The position numbers and the translations under genes were made by a program. The notes below the pieces were generated by a model. It was not told the DNA's origin and did not search any database. It saw only the letters and a program-made list of their open reading frames with translations. From an uncultured Aquincola sp. (GTDB taxonomy: Bacteria; Pseudomonadota; Gammaproteobacteria; Burkholderiales; Burkholderiaceae), in the NCBI GenBank assembly GCA_937883885.1, contig CAKZXL010000065.1:1-12216 (forward strand): a stretch of 12,216 nt of DNA, given 5' to 3'. Shown here in pieces: positions 1 through 7,058 of the stretch (positions within the stretch are counted from its first letter, which is position 1; the number at the start of each line of letters is the position of its first letter).

Positions 1-1203
1 AACGCGCGCTGGCTGGCGCTGGGCGGGCTGCTGCTGTTCTTCGGCGCCGTCGGCCAGACCTATTTCATCGCGATGTCGGTGGGCGACCTGCGGCGCGAGC
101 TGGGCTGGTCGCACGGCGCGTTTTCGGCGCTGTACATGGCGGCCACGCTCACCAGCGCCTTCACGCTGCCGCACCTGGGCGGCCTGCTCGACCGCCATCC
201 GCCGCGCCGCGTGGTGGCCTGGGTGGTGGCGGGGCTGGCCTTGTTCGCGGCGCTGCTGGCCTTTTCCACCCATTGGGCGGCGGTGCTGCTGGCGCTGGTA
301 GGGCTGCGGCTCTTCGGCCAGGGGCTGATGCCGCAGACCGCCTTCCATGTGCTGGGCCGCTGGTTCGCGGCCGAGCGCGGGCGGGCGATGTCGCTGGCCA
401 CGCTGGGCTTCAACGGCGGGCAGGCCTTGCTGCCGGCCGCCTTCGTGGCGCTGGCGGCGGTGATCGGCTGGCGCCACACCTGGCTGGCGGTGGCGCTGCT
501 GCTGGTGCTGGCGGTGTGGCCGTTGCTCACGGGGCTGGCCCGGCAGGAGCGCCAGCCCCGCGCCGCCGACGTGGCCGCCGCCCGCCGCGCAGCGCCCGAC
601 CGCACCCGCGCGCAGGCGCTGCGCACGCCGCTGTTCTGGCTGGCGCTGCTGGGCGTGCTGCCGCCGGCCTTCATCGCCGGTCTGGTGTTCTTTCACCAGG
701 CGCATCTGGCGGAGGTGCGCGGCTGGTCGCTGCAGACCATGGCGGCCTCGCTGTCGGTGCTGGCGGTGGTCACGGTGCTGTCGTCGCTGGTGGCCGGCCC
801 GCGCATCGACCGCAGCAGCGCCGCGCAGTGGCTGCCGCTGTACCTGCTGCCGCTGGGCGCCGGCTGCCTGGTGCTGGGCCTGGTGCCGCAGGCCTGGGCG
901 GTGCCGGCGTTCATGGTGCTGTACGGCATCACCGACGGCATCTCGCTGACGCTGATGGGCGCGTTGTGGCCCGAGCTGTTCGGCGTGCGCCACGTCGGTG
1001 CCATCCGCAGCGTGGTGGTGGCGGTGCTGGTCACCGCTTCGGCCGCCGGCCCGGGCCTGGGCGGCGTGCTCATCGATGCCGGCGTACCTTTTCCGGCGGT
1101 CATCGCGGCGATGAGCGGGCTGTGCGTGGCGGTGTCGCTGGTGATGCCGCTGGCGGTGCGGCGGGCCCGCCTGCAGAAAGCTAGTCTTCTTCCTTCAACT
1201 TGA
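1..1203 (+). CDS. MFS transporter, 5' end outside the window
   Basis: The frame is open from base 1 and gives 400 residues before TGA, so the start lies to the left. An in-frame ATG at 73 falls inside the first membrane helix and is not a credible start. The protein is almost entirely hydrophobic helices, about 11-12 in this fragment. A motif-A-like loop, GGLLDRHPPRR, sits at fragment residues 60-70. An Arg-rich cytoplasmic loop at about 180-210 separates the two six-helix halves. These are hallmarks of the major facilitator superfamily, which carries out secondary transport across the inner membrane. Usual length is about 400-420 residues, so only a short N-terminus is missing. The substrate cannot be told from sequence. 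The last 23 bp overlap the end of the convergent EF-G-like gene. Confidence 0.9.
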   Translation, partial: NARWLALGGLLLFFGAVGQTYFIAMSVGDLRRELGWSHGAFSALYMAATLTSAFTLPHLGGLLDRHPPRRVVAWVVAGLALFAALLAFSTHWAAVLLALVGLRLFGQGLMPQTAFHVLGRWFAAERGRAMSLATLGFNGGQALLPAAFVALAAVIGWRHTWLAVALLLVLAVWPLLTGLARQERQPRAADVAAARRAAPDRTRAQALRTPLFWLALLGVLPPAFIAGLVFFHQAHLAEVRGWSLQTMAASLSVLAVVTVLSSLVAGPRIDRSSAAQWLPLYLLPLGAGCLVLGLVPQAWAVPAFMVLYGITDGISLTLMGALWPELFGVRHVGAIRSVVVAVLVTASAAGPGLGGVLIDAGVPFPAVIAAMSGLCVAVSLVMPLAVRRARLQKASLLPST

Positions 1204-3256
1204 ACTGCGCGGTCAGCTGCGCCTGCGCATTGGGCGGCACCGGGTCGTGGTGGCTCAAGGCCAGCGTGTAGCGGCCCTGGCCGCTGGTCATCGCGTTCAG
1301 GCGTGACTGGTAGGCGCTCAGCTCCGACAGTGGCGCCTGGCCCTTGACCACCACCTGCCCGGCCGCGCCCGGCTGGGTGCCGCTGATCAGGCCGCGGCGG
1401 GCCGACAGGTCGCCGGTGATGTCGCCCAGCGCCGCCGCGGGCGCGGTGATCTCCAGGTCGACGATCGGTTCCAGCACGATGGGCCGGGCCTCGCGCATTG
1501 CCGCGATGAAGGCCTTGCGGCCGGCGGTGGCGAAGGCCACTTCCTTGCTGTCCACGCTGTGGGCCTTGCCGTCGAACACCGTCACCTTCACGTCCACCAC
1601 CGGGTAGCCGGCGATCACGCCATGCGCCAGCACTTCGCGCACGCCTTTTTCCACTGCGGGGATGAAGGCGCCGGGGATGGTGCCGCCCTTGACCTCGTCC
1701 ACGAACTGGAAGCCAGCCCCGCGCGGCAGCGGTTCCACCCGCAGGTACACCTCGCCGAACTGGCCGGCGCCGCCGCTCTGCTTCTTGTGGCGGTGGTGGC
1801 CTTCGGCCGGGGCGGTCAGCGTTTCGCGGTAGGCGATGCGCGGCGGCCGGGTGTGGGCGTCGAACTTGTACACCTCGCGCAGGCGGTCCATCAGCACCCG
1901 CAGGTGCAGCTCGCCCAGGCCGTACACCACCGTTTCATTCGTGTGGGCGGCATGCTCCACCTTCAGGCACGGGTCTTCGTCCACCAGCTTGGCCATGATC
2001 TCCCACAGCCGCTGCTCGTCGCCCGGGCGCTTGGGCTCGATGGCCAGGCCGTGCACCGGCACCGGAAACGGCAGGGGTTTCAGGTGGATGTGGTCGTCCT
2101 CGGCGGCGTCGTGCAGCACCGCGTCGAAGTGGATCTCGTCCACCTTGGCCACCGCCACGATGTCGCCCGGCCCGGCGCGCGGCACTTCCACATGCTCCTT
2201 GCCCTGAAGCAGGAACAGGTGGTTCACCCGGAACGGCTTGCGGCCGTCGCCCACGTACAGCAGGCTGTCGCGGGTGATGGTGCCCTGGTGCACCCGCATC
2301 ACGCCCAGCTTGCCCACGAAGGGGTCCACCGCCACCTTAAAGACATGGGCCAGCACATGCAGGGCTGGGTCGGGTGTGGCGGTCAGCGGCACCGCGGCCT
2401 CGCCTTCGCCGCGCAGGAAGGCGGGCGGGTTGCCTTCGGTGGGGTTGGGCAGCAGCTTGGCGATCACGTCCAGAAGCTCGTCCACGCCGGCGCCGGTGCG
2501 GGCCGAGACGAAGCACACCGGCACCAGATGGCCTTCGCGCAGCGCCTGCTCCAGCGGCGCATGCAGCTCGGCCGGGTCCACGTCGCCGTCGTTCAGGTAG
2601 CGCTCGACGAAGTCGCCGTCCACCTCCACCACCTGTTCCACCAGCGCACGGTGGGCGGCTTCCACGCTGGAGAAGTCGCTCGGCCCCTCACGCCGGTAGA
2701 AGCAGTCGGTCACCGCGTTGCCGCCGTCGGCCGGCAGGTTCAGCGGCAGGCATTCGGTACCGAAGGCCTCGCGGATCTGCGCCAGCAGCGCCTGCAGGTC
2801 GGTGCCGGCGTCGATGCGGTTGACGATCACCAGCCGGTCGAGCCGGCGCTCGGCGGCGTAGGCCATCATGCGCACGGCCATCGGCTCGATGCCCACCGCG
2901 GCATTGATCACCACCGCCGCGGTTTCCACCGCTTCCAGCGCCGGCAGTGCCTGGCCGATCAGGTCGGGCGCGCCCGGCGTGTCCAGCAGGTGGATGCGCA
3001 GGCCGGCGTGGTCCAGGTGCAGGGCCGACGAGCCCAGCGACTGCTGCATGCGCCGCTCCAGCGGGTCGTGGTCGCTGACGGTGCTGCCGCGTTCCACGCT
3101 GCCAGGGGCGGTGAGCATGCCGGCGCGGTGCAGCAGCGCTTCGGCCAGCGTGGTCTTGCCAGCGGCCTGCGGCCCGACCAGCGCCAGGGTGCGCAAGGCG
3201 GCGGGATCGAAGGTCGCGGAGGGCAGGCCGGTAGTGCCGTTGGAGGTACGTGGCAT
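1181..3256 (-). CDS. EF-G-like translational GTPase (EF-G paralogue)
   Basis: This encodes 691 residues (E. coli EF-G has 704), with all five EF-G domains in order. The GTPase domain spans about 23-290: P-loop GPQAAGKT at 28-35, DTPG at 92-95, NRID at 146-149 and SAR at 251-253. Domain II covers about 300-400. Domains III-V follow and are strongly EF-G-like, with PRIAYRET, HKKQSGGAGQFG, PGAFIPAVEKG and GDLSARRG. The domain IV tip keeps the His of GKAHSVDSKE. The G domain is unusual: the catalytic His of the usual DTPGHVD is Ala96, NKxD is NRID, and the switch-I RGITIT is not recognisable. This matches the EF-G2/FusA2-type paralogues rather than the main EF-G, which normally sits in the str operon. 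The role is therefore uncertain: it probably binds the ribosome, with altered GTP hydrolysis. I chose the start at 3256 for its AGGAGA site; the frame runs open to 3439, but that extension does not look like EF-G. Confidence 0.93.
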   Translation of the reverse strand: MPRTSNGTTGLPSATFDPAALRTLALVGPQAAGKTTLAEALLHRAGMLTAPGSVERGSTVSDHDPLERRMQQSLGSSALHLDHAGLRIHLLDTPGAPDLIGQALPALEAVETAAVVINAAVGIEPMAVRMMAYAAERRLDRLVIVNRIDAGTDLQALLAQIREAFGTECLPLNLPADGGNAVTDCFYRREGPSDFSSVEAAHRALVEQVVEVDGDFVERYLNDGDVDPAELHAPLEQALREGHLVPVCFVSARTGAGVDELLDVIAKLLPNPTEGNPPAFLRGEGEAAVPLTATPDPALHVLAHVFKVAVDPFVGKLGVMRVHQGTITRDSLLYVGDGRKPFRVNHLFLLQGKEHVEVPRAGPGDIVAVAKVDEIHFDAVLHDAAEDDHIHLKPLPFPVPVHGLAIEPKRPGDEQRLWEIMAKLVDEDPCLKVEHAAHTNETVVYGLGELHLRVLMDRLREVYKFDAHTRPPRIAYRETLTAPAEGHHRHKKQSGGAGQFGEVYLRVEPLPRGAGFQFVDEVKGGTIPGAFIPAVEKGVREVLAHGVIAGYPVVDVKVTVFDGKAHSVDSKEVAFATAGRKAFIAAMREARPIVLEPIVDLEITAPAAALGDITGDLSARRGLISGTQPGAAGQVVVKGQAPLSELSAYQSRLNAMTSGQGRYTLALSHHDPVPPNAQAQLTAQFKLKEED

Positions 3257-3262
3257 GGGCAG

Positions 3263-3268
3263 TCTCCT
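3263..3268 (-). promoter_or_regulatory. Shine-Dalgarno AGGAGA fixing the EF-G-like start
   Basis: On the minus strand AGGAGA is followed by a 6-base spacer and then ATG at 3256. This decides the start against an upstream in-frame ATG at 3439, which has no comparable site. Confidence 0.8.
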
Positions 3269-3402
3269 GGCGGTCGGGCCAGTGCAGCCTACGGGAAGCC
3301 CGGGCGGCACACAAGCGGGGGATTGGCAGGGGGCAGACAGACCGGCTCCGCCCGCAGTGACCGGGCACACGGTGCTTGTCCTACACGATTTGCCCCGTGC
3401 CG

Positions 3403-3430
3403 CCGACATCCCCCTGAAGTGGGATGTCGG
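3403..3430. repeat. Perfect 10-bp inverted repeat in a divergent spacer
   Basis: CCGACATCCC at 3403-3412 is exactly mirrored by GGGATGTCGG at 3421-3430, around an 8-base loop. It lies in the 235-bp spacer between the EF-G-like gene (minus, starting at 3256) and the exported-protein gene (plus, starting at 3492), and its right arm ends 61 bases before the latter. It could be an operator for a dimeric regulator or a leader hairpin of the plus-strand transcript. There is no T-run after it to make a classical terminator. The rest of the spacer shows no gene and no convincing sigma-70 promoter. Confidence 0.6.
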
Positions 3431-3491
3431 ACGATCCATCCATCGCGCCGAAGGGCGGCGCGGCCGCAGACTTAAGGGCCCCGAGGTTCAC

Positions 3492-4292
3492 ATGCCCACC
3501 CGCTTTCCGTCCCACTGGCCAGCCAGGCGCCGCGATGTCGGCGCCGGGTGGGCCCGTCTGCCGGACGACGTGCCGGCCCTGTTCGTGGTCCGCGGCGCGG
3601 CCGGTCTGCTCCGTGGGGCCTGGCCGTTGGGGGCCGCACGGCGCTTGGTGGTCAGCGTGGCGGTGATGGCCGCCCTGCCCGCCCCCGCCACCGCAGCCGA
3701 GGAAGCGCAGTCCGCCGGCGGCGGTGGCGTCGGCAGCTCGGTGGCGATGGCCTCGCTGCTCGGCCGGGTGGCTGCACAGTCGCCCGCCGCGCGCGAGGCC
3801 ACCTTCGCCGCCGGCAACGACGGCACCGGCGTCGCCTCTCCTGCCGCGCCGGTGGCAGACGCGCAGGGCCATGTGCACGACGAGCTGTCGCGGGTCACGG
3901 TCAGCAAGTGGCTGGGCCGTGGCCGGGCCAGCCTGGGCGTGGGCCTGGGGGCGGTGGGCTACCGCCCGCTGCCGGGCCAGGCGGCGGCACCGGCTGCCGG
4001 CTTGATGAACCCTGCGCCGGCCGTGACCGTGGGTGTGCGGGTGGACGTGGCACCCCGCACCACCATGTACGCCGATGCCTCGGGCACGGCGGTGTGGAAC
4101 ACGGCCAACGACCCCAATGCCCAGGGGGCGCTTTACAACACCCGCGTCGGCATGGAGTTCAAGAGTGCCGGCGCGGCACGCGGGCTGGGTTTCGATCGCG
4201 GCGCGATCGGCATGCAGCTCGATTCGGGCTATCGCCTGCAGATGAAGCCACGCCGGGGCGGGTTGGCGGTTTACCTCCGAGGACAGTTTTGA
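3492..4292 (+). CDS. Probable exported, outer-membrane-barrel-like protein
   Basis: I do not recognise the family of this 266-residue protein. From the ATG at 3492, which follows GAGG with a 5-base spacer, there is a long basic N-terminal stretch. A hydrophobic core at about 52-62 and a signal-peptidase-like site ATA|AEE after residue 68 follow. Because the n-region is long (about 50 residues), a later GTG or TTG start near 3583-3648 is possible. The mature part begins with a low-complexity Ala/Gly/Ser region. Its last 110 residues read as alternating amphipathic beta-strands rich in Tyr, Val and Gly, ending LAVYLRGQF. A C-terminal Phe after a beta-strand is the usual outer-membrane insertion signal, so I infer a small barrel or barrel-anchored protein. 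Its stop overlaps the next start (TGATG), which implies translational coupling. Confidence 0.75.
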   Translation: MPTRFPSHWPARRRDVGAGWARLPDDVPALFVVRGAAGLLRGAWPLGAARRLVVSVAVMAALPAPATAAEEAQSAGGGGVGSSVAMASLLGRVAAQSPAAREATFAAGNDGTGVASPAAPVADAQGHVHDELSRVTVSKWLGRGRASLGVGLGAVGYRPLPGQAAAPAAGLMNPAPAVTVGVRVDVAPRTTMYADASGTAVWNTANDPNAQGALYNTRVGMEFKSAGAARGLGFDRGAIGMQLDSGYRLQMKPRRGGLAVYLRGQF

Positions 4293-4564
4293 TGGCAAGC
4301 AACACCACCAGCGGCACCGGCGCCGCGCACCCCCGCGACCAGGCGGACGGCCCGCCCAACGACCGCAACGACCAGACCCGTCGCACGCTGGACACCACCG
4401 GCACGCCCGACCCCAAGCAGCCACACGAACGCGACGAGTCGACCGACACCGCCGCCGAGCCGCAGCCGCGCATCCAGCAGGCGCACGACGATCTGCAGCG
4501 CGGCCTGCGCGACACCGACCGCGGCCAGCCGATGGACGAGACCTACCGCAAGCAGAAACAGTAG
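4292..4564 (+). CDS. Small, highly hydrophilic hypothetical protein
   Basis: This is 90 residues with essentially no hydrophobic stretch. It is rich in Asp, Arg, Thr, Gln, Pro and Asn, and looks intrinsically disordered over residues 1-60. A possibly helical segment (QPRIQQAHDDLQRGLRDTD) lies near the C-terminus. There is no signal peptide or known motif, so it is probably cytoplasmic. Its start overlaps the upstream stop by one base (TGATG), and GAGGA precedes the ATG by 8 bases, so it is very likely co-translated with the exported protein gene. It ends 18 bases before the convergent amn stop. The composition suggests a stress- or desiccation-type hydrophilic protein, but that is only a guess. 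The function is unknown. Confidence 0.72.
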   Translation: MASNTTSGTGAAHPRDQADGPPNDRNDQTRRTLDTTGTPDPKQPHERDESTDTAAEPQPRIQQAHDDLQRGLRDTDRGQPMDETYRKQKQ

Positions 4565-4582
4565 GCGGCGCCCCCGAGGCGG

Positions 4583-6100
4583 TTACTGGAAGGCCACCTC
4601 GGCAAAGCTGCGCAGCTTGCGGCTGTGCAGCTCGTCCAGCCGCAGCTGGCGCAGCAGCTCGATGGCGCGCATGCCGATGCGCAGGTGCTGGTCCACCCGT
4701 TCCCGGTAGAAGTGGTTGGCCATGCCTGGCAGCTTGATCTCGCCGTGCAGCGGCTTGTCGCTCACGCACAGCAAGGTGCCGTAGGGCACCCGGAAGCGGA
4801 AGCCGTTGGCCGCGATGGTGGCGCTTTCCATGTCCAGCGCGATGGCGCGGCTCTGGCTGAAGCGCCGCTCCGGCGTGGTGAGCTGGTGGTGGAAGGGCAG
4901 CAGCTCCCAGTTGCGGTTGTCGGTGGTGGCCACGGTGCCGGTGCGCATCACGCCCTTGAGCTCGTAGCCGGAGAGCTGGGTGACGTCGGCCACCGCGGCT
5001 TCCAGCGCCACCTGCACTTCCGCCAGCGGCGGAATCGGCACCCACAGCGGCAGTTCTTCGTCCAGCACATGGTCTTCACGCACGTAACCGTGGGCCAGCA
5101 CGTAGTCGCCCAGCTGCTGCGTGGTGCGCAGGCCGGCGCAGTGGCCCAGCATCACCCAGGCATGCGGGCGCAGCACCGCGATGTGGTCGGTGATGGTCTT
5201 GGCGTTGGATGGGCCCACGCCGATGTTCACCATCGTGATGCCGCTGCGGTCAGGGCGCACCAGGTGGTAGGCCGGCATCTGCGGCAGCCGCGGCGGCACC
5301 GCGCCCAGCTCGTCGCCCGGCTGGTGGGCGGTGCCCGCGCGGCGGGTGATCACATTGCCCGGCTCCACGAAGTGGGTGTAGCCGCCGCCGGCCTCGCCCG
5401 CGTCGCCGTCGCCCATCACCGCGGCCATCACCTCATGCCCCAGCCGCACGAACTCGTCGATGTAGAACTGGTAGTTGGTGAAGAGCACGAAGTTCTGGAA
5501 GTGCTCGGGCGCGGTGCCGGTGTAGTGGCGCAGCCGGTGCAACGAATAGTCCACCCGCGGCGCGGTGAAGAGGGCCAGCGGCTGTGCCTCGCCGAAGGCG
5601 GCTTCGTGCGTGCCGTTGGCGATGCCGTCGTCCATCGACGTGAGGTTGGGCAGGTCGAACAGGTCGCGCATCAGCAGCCGGCGCTGGGGCGACAAGGTGC
5701 CTTCCACGTGGTCGTGCTCGGCGAACGAGAAGTGCACCGGTATCGGCTGCGTGCTCACGCCCACCGTCAGCGGCACGCCGTGGTTGCGGATCAGCAGGTG
5801 GAACTGCTCGCGGTAGTACTCGGCGAACAGCTCGGGACGGGTGAGCGTGGTTTCAAAGACGCCGGGCCCCGAGACGAAGCCGTACGACAGCCGTGAATCG
5901 GCCCGGCGCACCGTGTCCACCTCCACCCGCACGAAGGGGTAGCAGGCGCGCACGCGGGAGGCCGGCAGCTCGCCAGCCAGGAAGGCGTTCAGGTGCTGGC
6001 GCAGGTGGGCGATGGCGGCATCGTACAAGGCCTTGGCATGCGCAAAGGCCGCGTCGGCGTCGTTGAACTCGGCAGGGGACGGGAGGTCGGGCTCGATCAT
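4583..6100 (-). CDS. amn: AMP nucleosidase
   Basis: The enzyme hydrolyses AMP to adenine and ribose 5-phosphate in the cytoplasm, linking adenylate pool control to purine salvage. It is 505 residues, against 484 in E. coli. The N-terminal AMP-nucleosidase domain (about 1-180) contains HFSFAEHDHVEGTL. The C-terminal nucleoside-phosphorylase-like domain carries FQNFVLFTNYQFYIDEF, MVNIGVGPSNAKTITDHIAV, HAWVMLGHCAGLR and RTGTVATTDNRNWEL. It also has ALDMESATIAANGFRFRVPY near 421-440, with Glu425 of the Met-Glu pair that normally contacts ribose. SDKPLHGE follows at 447-454, where the Asp matches the family's catalytic Asp. All key motifs are present, so it should be active. The start at 6100 gives the expected N-terminus but has no clear Shine-Dalgarno. 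It lies 51 bases downstream of the solute-binding-protein gene on the same strand, so the two may share a transcript. Confidence 0.97.
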   Translation of the reverse strand: MIEPDLPSPAEFNDADAAFAHAKALYDAAIAHLRQHLNAFLAGELPASRVRACYPFVRVEVDTVRRADSRLSYGFVSGPGVFETTLTRPELFAEYYREQFHLLIRNHGVPLTVGVSTQPIPVHFSFAEHDHVEGTLSPQRRLLMRDLFDLPNLTSMDDGIANGTHEAAFGEAQPLALFTAPRVDYSLHRLRHYTGTAPEHFQNFVLFTNYQFYIDEFVRLGHEVMAAVMGDGDAGEAGGGYTHFVEPGNVITRRAGTAHQPGDELGAVPPRLPQMPAYHLVRPDRSGITMVNIGVGPSNAKTITDHIAVLRPHAWVMLGHCAGLRTTQQLGDYVLAHGYVREDHVLDEELPLWVPIPPLAEVQVALEAAVADVTQLSGYELKGVMRTGTVATTDNRNWELLPFHHQLTTPERRFSQSRAIALDMESATIAANGFRFRVPYGTLLCVSDKPLHGEIKLPGMANHFYRERVDQHLRIGMRAIELLRQLRLDELHSRKLRSFAEVAFQ

Positions 6101-6111
6101 CGGACCATTGT

Positions 6112-6132
6112 GGCGCGTGTGGATGACGCGCC
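6112..6132 (-). other. 7-bp hairpin in the amn leader
   Basis: GGCGCGT at 6112-6118 pairs with ACGCGCC at 6126-6132 around a 7-base loop. It fills much of the 51-base gap between the solute-binding-protein gene and amn, ending 11 bases before the amn ATG. On the minus strand no T-run follows, so it is a weak terminator candidate. It could instead separate the expression of the two genes or limit amn translation. Confidence 0.4.
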
Positions 6133-6151
6133 CGCGTGGGTCAAGCCGGCA

Positions 6152-6937
6152 TCACAGCGGCAGGTCGCCGGCCGGCCGGCCCAGCCAGCGCTTGGCCATG
6201 TTGTCGAGGTCGCCGGCCGCCTTGGCCGCGGCGATGATCTCGTTGACCTTGGCGCGCAGCTTGTCTTCGCCTTTGGCGATGCCGATGAAGTTGGGCGAAT
6301 CCTTGAGCACGAACTTGTATTCGGCGCCCAGGTTCGGGTTGCGCGCCATCATGTTGCCGGCCACCGAAGCGCCGGTGGCAATGGCCTGCACCTGGCCCGA
6401 CACGAAGGCAGCCACGGTGGCGTTGTTGTCCTCGAAGCGCTTGATGTCGGTGGACGACGGGGCAATCTTGCTCAGCTCCATGTCTTCCATCGCACCGCGG
6501 GTCACGCCCACGGTCTTGTTGGCCAGGTCGGCCGCGCCCTTGATGGTGGCCGTCTTGGGCGCGAACACCGCCTGGAAGAAAGGCGAGTAGGCCGAGCTGA
6601 AGTCGATGACTTTCTCGCGCTCGGGGTTCTTGCCCAGCGTGGAGATCACGAGATCGGCCTTGCGCGTCTGCAGGTACGGAATGCGGTTGGCGCTGGTCAC
6701 CGGCACCAGCTCCACCTTCACGCCCAGCTTGGCGCCGATGTAGTTGGCCATGTCGACGTCCAGGCCCTGCGGCTTCAGGTCGGTGCCCACGAAGCCGTAG
6801 GGCGGGAAATCGGTGGGGATGGCGATGGTGATGACCTTCTTGGCCATCACTTCGTCCAGCGCGGTTTGCGCGGCGGCAGGCAGGGCGGCGGCGAACAGCA
6901 AGGCGCCAGCGGCGGCGATGAGGGGGCGGCGATGCAT
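6152..6937 (-). CDS. Family-3 extracellular solute-binding protein (amino-acid ABC type)
   Basis: This is 261 residues. A signal peptide occupies about 1-23: MHRR, then a hydrophobic core, then LPAAA|Q. The rest is a periplasmic-binding fold of the SBP_bac_3 family, which delivers amino acids or related small molecules to an ABC importer. Visible family signatures are PPYGF at 45-49 and GLDVDMANYIGAKLG at 58-72. In ISTLGKNPEREKVIDFS, Arg107 falls where the alpha-carboxylate-binding Arg sits in HisJ-type proteins. No permease or ATPase gene is adjacent, so it is an orphan that may serve an importer encoded elsewhere. The start at 6937 has GGAGAC 7 bases upstream. The frame is open much further, to about 8443, but only this part looks like a protein. 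The ligand cannot be assigned. Confidence 0.93.
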   Translation of the reverse strand: MHRRPLIAAAGALLFAAALPAAAQTALDEVMAKKVITIAIPTDFPPYGFVGTDLKPQGLDVDMANYIGAKLGVKVELVPVTSANRIPYLQTRKADLVISTLGKNPEREKVIDFSSAYSPFFQAVFAPKTATIKGAADLANKTVGVTRGAMEDMELSKIAPSSTDIKRFEDNNATVAAFVSGQVQAIATGASVAGNMMARNPNLGAEYKFVLKDSPNFIGIAKGEDKLRAKVNEIIAAAKAAGDLDNMAKRWLGRPAGDLPL

Positions 6938-6943
6938 GCGGCA

Positions 6944-6966
6944 AGTCTCCAGTTTTGACGGAGACT
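6944..6966 (-). promoter_or_regulatory. Hairpin containing the binding-protein ribosome site
   Basis: AGTCTCC at 6944-6950 and GGAGACT at 6960-6966 form a perfect 7-bp inverted repeat with a 9-base loop. Read as minus-strand mRNA, the downstream arm is GGAGACT, which contains the Shine-Dalgarno of the solute-binding-protein gene. The ATG at 6937 follows 6 bases after the arm. Folding would hide the ribosome site, so this could tune translation. It could also be chance. Confidence 0.45.
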
Positions 6967-6994
6967 GCATCGCAAGCGCCATGCCGAATCTCAT

Positions 6995-7013
6995 GCGCAC
7001 CAGGGCGGTGCGC
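6995..7013 (-). other. 7-bp hairpin between the 62-aa gene and the binding-protein gene
   Basis: GCGCACC at 6995-7001 mirrors GGTGCGC at 7007-7013 with a 5-base loop. It lies 46 bases past the stop of the small minus-strand gene and 58 bases before the binding-protein start. No T-run follows it on the minus strand, so it is either a weak, non-classical terminator or an operator. The remaining bases of this 121-bp gap show no ORF of note. Confidence 0.35.
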
Positions 7014-7058
7014 TTGAAAAGCTGCGCTATGGCGGCCGCGTGGTGCGGCCGGGTGCGG

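Noticed and set aside
3298..3327. Possible promoter for the EF-G-like gene, TTGTGT-N17-TAGGCT on the minus strand
   Set aside because: Only three of six bases match in each box, which is expected by chance.
3257..3439. Upstream in-frame extension of the EF-G-like gene to the ATG at 3439
   Set aside because: The 61 extra residues are Cys/Pro/Arg-rich with no similarity to EF-G, and AGGAGA supports the ATG at 3256.
3464..3471. GCGGCCGC palindrome upstream of the exported-protein gene
   Set aside because: This is a short GC palindrome expected by chance in such GC-rich DNA.
1559..3475. Long plus-strand open frame opposite the EF-G-like gene (638 codons)
   Set aside because: It is a shadow of high-GC codon use in the real gene. 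The product is His/Gln/Arg/Val-rich with no family features, while the other strand encodes a full EF-G homologue.
3381..5045. 554-codon minus-strand frame spanning the coupled pair and the end of amn
   Set aside because: It runs in another frame of amn and antisense to the pair. The product is Arg/Ala/Gly-rich with no domain and no plausible start.
4625..5896. 423-codon plus-strand frame opposite amn
   Set aside because: It has the same His/Val/Gln-rich antisense pattern, and amn is unmistakable on the other strand.
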